24,269 nucleotides of DNA from Chara braunii (Eukaryota; Streptophyta; Charophyceae; Charales; Characeae). Shown here piece by piece: positions 18,884-24,269 of this stretch (its first letter is position 1; the number at the start of each line of letters is the position of its first letter). Under the pieces are notes generated by a model. It did no database searches. It was not told the DNA's origin and worked only from the letters and a program-made list of their open reading frames with translations. A program made the translations under genes and the position numbers. The stretch lies in the NCBI GenBank assembly GCA_003427395.1, contig BFEA01000104.1, positions 1,765,200 to 1,789,468 on the forward strand, in the 5' to 3' direction.

Positions 18884-20632
18884 ATGCGAAGCTGCTCGGG
18901 GTCGGGGGATCCAAGCAAGGATCGAGAAATTTGCAGCATTGCGGCGCGGGACGGAGACGTCGGAAAGGTGTCGCCTGAGCGGGAGCGATGGCCGCAAGGA
19001 TTGCAGCGGGAGGCTGCAAGTGGAGGGTCCGGTGACACGGAGACCACGAAGTCCGCCGAGATCCGAACTTCTTCGGGCGGGGTTTGTCGGCCAGGGATTG
19101 TCGTGCCGTTGAGAGGGGCAGCGTGCACGGGGACGGAAGGGCGGTCCTCGAGATTCGGCACGGGTACCGCAGAAGGGGACGAGTTTCGTGGGAGGGAAGT
19201 AGGGGAGAAAATGGAGGAACAGAAGGGAGCGCAAGAAGGGGAGGAAGAAGGGGAAGAAAAGGTGGAAGGGGAGGAAGAGGGAGAAACGGAGCTAATTGAT
19301 TTGTTTGAAGGAAGGGAGGGTGCTAGGTCTGGAGAAGGCGAAGTGGAATACAGTGAGGACAATGCCGGATCTGGAGAGTCGTTTGACGAGTTCGGACAAC
19401 TGTACGGAGAGCATCACGAGGATGATGTCGACGACGATGCCACGGCAATAGAGATGGAGACACAAGTGGTCAGCAGCCTTTCCGCAGAGCCTGAAGATTA
19501 TGCGGTCCGGCCACTGATGTCTGCTGTCGACTTGCAATACCGGTTCGACGAGGCTTCCGTCGCTATCAACCCGTTTGAAAAAAGTCGACGTATAAGCATC
19601 GACGAAGTTATCGACGGTATTCTCGGCGACCACAATGTGTCTGGTCGTCCGTCCGCAACTGCCAACGTCGCATCTTCCGTGGCAGCTGCCCTCGCTTTGT
19701 CGCCGCCGAAGTCTCTGGTGCTGCCGGCCACCCTTGCCGCCGAAGGGGAAGGCGAGTTCAGTGGAGGACAACATGTGACGTCCCCAAAAAAATCGAGGTT
19801 TGGAGGTCAAGCTCTCGACGTGCTCGCTTTGCCTGCGCCAAATTCACCATCAAAGGAGTGGAGAGAGAAACAGACTGGTAAGCTGTGAAGAACGCCTGCG
19901 CATCCGGATGTCACCGGATTACAGGCCGCGCTATACACACGACGACTGTCCACACTGTCTGTGCATACGGGAAGTTCCGGATGCCGGCATGCTACAGCGT
20001 ACAACCCTTCCTACTCCAGCTCGTCGGCCTATCCGTGACTCGGCCGGGTTGCTAGTCGAGGGCGGCGAAAACTTCGTCCAAAACCTTACACTCCATCCAA
20101 GGAAGGATCTGCCCCGGCTGAGGAAGTGGCCAAGGTGCTAAGAAAGTGGCCAAGTAGATGGACTGACAGTTTTCCCTTCTCGGGAATAGTGCCGGTTTTA
20201 GTCCGCCGGGATCCGAACTTCCTTTGTCGATGCGTGATGTGGTCAGTCTCAGTGGGGCTGGTGTGTAGAAAAGTCCGCCGCAGTCCGAACTTCGGGGATT
20301 GCTAGCCTCCGGCTTCTGTGAGTTGTGGTGGTTTTCCTTTGTGAAGTGCGGGGGTGATAAGCTCGAATGTTGCAGTCGTTTTGTTTTCCAGTTCCATAAC
20401 CGCACCTGGGTGCACATGACCACGCGAGATCAGGGTCCTGTGGTCGGAGAGGTCCTGCTTGACTATCTCCAAGGTGCTAAGAAAGTGGCCAAGTAGATGG
20501 ACTGACAGTTTTTCCTTCTCGGAAATAGTGCCGGTTTTAGTCCGTCGGGATCCGAGCTTCCTTTGTCGATGCGTGATGTGGTCAGTCTCAGTGGGGCTGG
20601 TGTATTGAAAAGTCCGCCGCAGTCCGAACTTC
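18830..20632 (+). repeat. Six dispersed copies of a ~20-bp motif
   Basis: Variants of AGTCCGCCGAGATCCGAACT occur at about 18831, 19050, 20200, 20272, 20539 and 20611. Differences are at one to three positions. The first two lie in the open frame and translate as KSAKIRTT and KSAEIRTS; the other four lie in intron 1, two in each tandem copy. Flanking sequence is not otherwise conserved between the exon and intron sites, so the motif itself seems to be the unit. Confidence 0.85.
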
Positions 20633-21938
20633 GGGGATTGCTGGCCTCCGGCTTCTGTGAGTTGTGGTGGTTTTCCTTTACGAAGTGCGGGGGTGATAAG
20701 CTCGGATGTTGCAGTCGTTTTGTTTTCCAGTCGCACAACCGCACCTGGGTGTACATGACCACGTGAGATCAGGGTCCTGTGGTCGGAGAGGTCCTGCTTG
20801 ACTGTTGCGTCTGTACGAATGTATGGTTCTCATTTTCCGTTTTGTCTTTCTTCTCTTGTACAGGGGTGGTATCGTCTCGAACACGGAGGTCCTCCAAATA
20901 TCCAGAGCACATATTGCAGAAAGTCCCCGGGTTAAGTACAAAACATAAGGATATGTTAAAGGCATCAGGGGTTGATGTCAAAATCGGGAAGAAGGAGTAC
21001 ACCGTTGCCATTGAGGAATGTCTTTCCCTTCTTGCCCCAGAGAAAGGGTCATATCCACGATCTGTGAGTAGGGGTCAAGCCATGTATGAGAAGTACTTAG
21101 CAACGCGTCATGCACCGGGGGACAATGCCTAAAACTCCGTTTCTCACTACCCCACATGTCCTTTGCTCGATGTTGTGCAGTGTGGGCAACAAGTGAAGCA
21201 CGCGGGAAAACTTTCGCTGCAACGATTGCGCCTCTGAGCTTGCGGGCTTTGGACGACATTGTACGAGGCTCGGTGCCGTCTAACACTATTCTCTCTATAC
21301 TGGGCGATGGTCAATTTCGGATTGCAGCAAAAGATCTCCTCACCTTCTCGCATGTCAACGGCAGGGTAAATGATGAGGTGGTCAATTTCTATATGGCGTT
21401 GTTGGGGTCGACCGCATGTGGGTCACGTGACATCTCTTCTGGCCTTCAAGTCTTCAGCTTTAATTCATTCTTCTTCAGTAAACTGCGACTTCAAGGACAC
21501 GGTGGGGTGCAGAGGTGGACTAAAAACGTAGATTTGCTTCGTTATGATATTATCTTCGTTCCTGTCCTCAAAGATGATGATCACAGGATCCTCGTTTCCG
21601 TCAACATGAGAGATGATGTTCTCGAAATTTTTGATTATTTTCCTCGCATTGTAGCTGATTCTAGTTTTTCCCTTAGCGTTTTCGAGTTGATTGTGCAGTA
21701 TATGGAACGTCAAACATCACATAGGCGGTCGGGTAGGAATTGGAAGTCCATAATGAGAAATGTTGTGCTGGATGGAGTTCCGAGACAAGTGGATGGAGCA
21801 AGCTGTGGTGTGTTCATGTTGATGTATGCGACGTTGTTGCAACGTGGAGATCGACCGCCTTTCCGGTTCTCTTGTAAAGATATTCCGCTTCTTAGACGAC
21901 AATTAACATCATGTGTTTTAGAACATCGTTGTCTTTGA
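18884..21938 (+). CDS. Ulp1/C48-type cysteine protease gene with acidic N-terminus (spliced model)
   Basis: Proposed exons are 18884-19877, 20864-21067 and 21181-21938, giving 651 codons plus stop. Exon 1 (residues 1-331) has an acidic stretch at about 105-190. Intron 1 (986 bp) has a GTAAGC donor and a strong pyrimidine tract ending TTGTACAG; both sides are phase 1. Intron 2 is less sure: the best donor, GTGAGT at 21064, breaks the frame, while GTAGGG at 21068 keeps it with the acceptor TTGTGCAG at 21180. Exon 3 carries the C48 peptidase fold, which cleaves SUMO or similar modifiers from proteins. His is at 21582 (DDDHRILV, with Arg where Trp is usual), Asp at 21633 (IFDYFP), Gln at 21786 and Cys at 21804 (Q-x5-C, in QVDGASCGVF). 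All catalytic positions are kept. Such domains occur in host desumoylases and as passengers of Mutator-like and CACTA transposons. No transposase is in the window, so either origin is open. Confidence 0.65.
20132..20803 (+). repeat. 339-bp tandem duplication inside intron 1
   Basis: AAGGTGCTAAGAAAGTGGCC begins at 20132 and again at 20471, and the copies stay nearly identical to the point where copy 2 ends near 20803 (GGAGAGGTCCTGCTTGACT). Only scattered substitutions separate them, so this is among the youngest events in the window. Each copy has two of the ~20-bp motifs 72 bp apart. Confidence 0.93.
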
Positions 21939-22410
21939 TGGATTTGATTGACTTCGAAACTTTTTTTTAAGGTGTTCCATTCGTTGATCGTTAAATTTCG
22001 TAAATCGAGACATTATTCAACTGTCCTTCTGCCAGAGGCATTGCTTTCTTTTATCGTTCTTAGTTCGCGTTATCTACAACAAGCTCAATGCATGTCCTTC
22101 GTCATGTATGGGCTTTGTAATCTATGTCACGTAATGTTCCATGTTCCGAATTCTGTTCAAGTTGAAGTATTGTGTTCCATGTTTCGAATTCTGTTGAACT
22201 GGAAGTGTAAACATGATTGTGAAACTTGTTGGTGGATGAATGAGAAATCTCATCTTATGTGAAATTGGTCAGTGGATGCCCAAACCTTCTTTGCATGACC
22301 ATTTAAAATGCGGATATTCATCGTGATGGAGCACAATTTAAAGTTCTACACTTGTACATAGAATATCGAAATTAAGTGGTTATTGAATACACCTTGCCCA
22401 TCACAACTGT
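21939..22410. other. Downstream region of the Ulp1-type gene
   Basis: AT-rich DNA with no further gene. A short internal duplication (TGTTCCATGTTCCGAATTCT at 22136-22155 and TGTTCCATGTTTCGAATTCT at about 22172-22191) is present. I saw no clear AATAAA close to the stop. Confidence 0.4.
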
Positions 22411-23345
22411 AAATAAGTATGGATATCAGTGCCCTCATGTCAGGCGAGATGATGAGCGTGCCTATATGCGGAATTAATGCAAACACACCCATCGTCTCAC
22501 CCGAAACGATTGTTTGGATGTTAAAGAGATTCGGACTTATGCAAGCACACCCGTCATCTCACCCGAGACGACTGTTTGGATATTGAAGAGATTCGGACTT
22601 AGGGATAACGTAGTAAACGAAAATTTGATGTGTTAACGAACAACAGTTCAATCATGACATCTGGCTCATTACATACGTAAGCTTTGAGTTTAACAAGTAT
22701 GGATCTCGGCACATCCCTGTTCCAATCTGCCAGGGTCACAAGTCTTCTAAAAACAAGTCCGGATCTCATCATACATCTAAACAATCGTCTTCAGCAAGAC
22801 GATGAACCTGCATGTGTGCCTTTGGGATAACCGAAAGAATTATACTCTCCAATTCAATCTAATTACATTGCTAATTTTGTTTACAAAAGTTCAATAACTA
22901 TGGATGTCAGCAAACTTTCGCATTTAGGGTCACTGGGCGGGCATGCCCATGTACAAACACTGCAGTCAAAAATGAATTCGTAAGAAAGAGGACAGTGTCA
23001 CAATATAGCTACTGTATCTTTCATCACATTTATGAAATTGAAGTTTAACAAGTAAGGATCACGACACACTTCCGCATAGGGTTCCCTTTGGCGTGCCAAT
23101 CGTTATTCGTTTATGAAGTTTGACTAGTATGGATCCCAACACACTTCCCCACAGGATCACCAACATATTTTTGAAAGTTCAACAAATAAGTATCCCAACA
23201 CACTTCCGCATTTGGGATTTCATTTATGAAGTTTCACAAGTATGGATCTCAGCACGCTTCTGCATGTGGTTAACCCCTGGATTGGCATGCCTACGTTGCT
23301 TAGGCTGCAGCCAAAAATTAATTCGTTAGAAAGAGGACACAATAT
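22411..23345. repeat. Degenerate array of AAGTATGGATC-type units
   Basis: Variants of TTTAACAAGTATGGATCTCA followed by CACACTTCCGCAT occur near 22418, 22695, 22753, 22890, 23045, 23121, 23179 and 23228. A longer segment with GGCATGCC, CTGCAG(T/C)CAAAAAT, AATTCGT and AGAAAGAGGACA occurs at about 22938-23006 and 23285-23345. This implies duplication of a ~340-bp block on top of the short units. No coding frame. Confidence 0.7.
22478..22601 (+). repeat. Two 62-bp tandem units, each with a hairpin
   Basis: The units start at 22478 and 22540. Hairpin 1 is ATCGTCTC(accc)GAAACGAT at 22491-22510; hairpin 2 is GTCATCTC(accc)GAGACGAC at 22553-22572. Each has one mismatch, and the outermost pair changes from A-T to G-C between copies. 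Confidence 0.85.
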
Positions 23346-24246
23346 AATGTCATATTTTAATAAATAACGTGTTGTTTTGGGTGAACGCGCAGATGTAGGA
23401 CTACTTAAGCAAGTTCTTTTGACTAATCAAGTCCTCCCGCGACGGACTTTTTGACCCCTGATGATGGCTGGCTGGCGACCAGTCGAATCGCGGCATCGGG
23501 TCGCGCTGACTGACTGAGTTTTTACTGTGCAGGATATTGACGACGGTCGATATTCTGTTATCATTGCACGTTGTCAGCCTTGATGGGTTGTCACTTTGTT
23601 GAATATTGTAAGACGACCCCTCAGGGTCGCATTCGGGACATTTGATATGTCAGCTCCTTACCTTTCTATGGGCCTCGCCGGACGGTACACGAAAAAGAGA
23701 AAAAAAACTAATTCGTTTCGCCGCACAGTCAAGAAACGAAAACTGTCAAGAGGAAGTCGCGAAGTGTGTCAGATTTGCAATTCGCGAGCCTTCACACGTG
23801 CCCCTTCCATGCCCGCCTGCAACTCGCAAAAAGTCGTAGGTCCTCCGAAGGTTGCTGGTGGAGCTGCGAATCCACGCGAGTGCAGCAAGTCGGTCCAAGG
23901 GATGCAGTACGTCGGTCCAAGGGATGTCGGTCCAAAAAAAAATTAGCATTTGCGAAAGTCAGGCACCTCAACCCTCGTCAAGCCGTTTCCGCGAGTGATT
24001 TCGTGTGTGCCGTGCGGCGGTGGTGTAACAAACGAAACAAAACGGTGATTTTCGGCCTCGGGAGGTCTCGCGAGTTTCAAGGTCGTTATAGTTCGTTTTT
24101 TGCACCGGCCGGCGAGGCCCTATCTTTGTGTCGCCTCCCTCTATGTTGCCTCTTTGATCGAATTGCAAATCTATGGTGAATGTCCTAGTTATATGTGAAC
24201 TACCAACTGTGTCTGCCATATGTTTCGTCTTCTTTGATGTCTCAAC
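23346..24246. other. Intergenic stretch with a small triplicated motif
   Basis: No gene I can support. A 116-codon frame (23596-23946) has basic clusters (KKRKK, KKRK) resembling nuclear localisation signals but no domain. GTCGGTCCAA is repeated at 23889, 23911 and 23926. An imperfect inverted repeat ATATTGAC/GTCGATAT lies at about 23533-23553. Confidence 0.4.
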
Positions 24247-24269
24247 CAATGGGGATTGAACCCTAGACC
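24247..24269 (-). pseudogene. tRNA-like 3' part, cut by the window end
   Basis: The minus strand begins GGTCTAGGGTTCAATCCCCA, a good match to a tRNA T arm with a B box (GGTTCAATCCC). The T stem would be CTAGG against CCCCA, only partly paired. The D arm and anticodon would lie outside the window. Confidence 0.45.

Noticed and set aside
18640-19810. Minus-strand frames of 154-240 codons opposite the acidic exon
   Set aside because: They are shadows of the GC-rich plus-strand exon, which has in-phase splice sites and leads into a recognised domain. The minus frames have neither.
1-24269. CRISPR array or prokaryotic defence system
   Set aside because: Tandem repeats here are degenerate satellites and microsatellites with no regular unique spacers, and there are no cas-like genes. 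The context is eukaryotic.

Overview
The window looks like nuclear DNA from a large, repeat-rich eukaryotic genome. It holds a decayed L1-type LINE, a gene model that needs spliceosomal introns, long microsatellites, an internal run of Ns and no bacterial-type operons. The LINE has the APE endonuclease / reverse transcriptase / C-terminal zf-RVT-like layout usual in plants. A green-lineage genome, possibly a streptophyte alga, is my best inference, but no species-diagnostic marker is present.

Layout. 1-900: a (GA)n tract, then non-coding DNA with a diverged internal duplication. 1895-2840: a degenerate satellite-like block with alternating unit lengths, flanked by two copies of a ~130-bp module. 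2851-3240: three degenerate tRNA-like sequences in a row, all on the minus strand. 3379-9982: a near-full-length but broken LINE on the minus strand (ORF1, then endonuclease, reverse transcriptase and C-terminal domain), ending at 3380-3415 in a short-repeat tail. The LINE appears to have split an older repeat. That repeat's left half is at 3234-3378 and its right half, a (TTG)n tract plus a 19-bp minisatellite, is at 9983-10370. An unsplit relative lies at 11802-12310.

10529-11262: compound (GATT)n / GC-rich / (AC)n microsatellite with a 426-base gap. 11405-14400: about 2.3 kb bounded by diverged inverted repeats, holding the unsplit repeat copy and a small frame with one predicted membrane helix that is duplicated in degenerate form. 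14400-18500: homopolymer, (GT)n, (GAA)n, polypurine and (TA)n tracts with little or no gene content. 18509-21938: the best protein-gene candidate, plus strand, with an acidic N-terminal exon, two introns and a C-terminal Ulp1/C48 cysteine protease domain with all catalytic residues. Its first intron carries a fresh 339-bp tandem duplication, and a ~20-bp motif recurs six times over the exon and intron. 21939-24269: non-coding DNA with two degenerate repeat arrays, ending in another tRNA-like 3' part cut by the window edge.

The coding content is therefore one dead retrotransposon and one possibly functional Ulp1-type protease gene. The rest is a layered set of repeats in which relative insertion order can partly be read. 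No pathway or operon-like cooperation between genes is visible.
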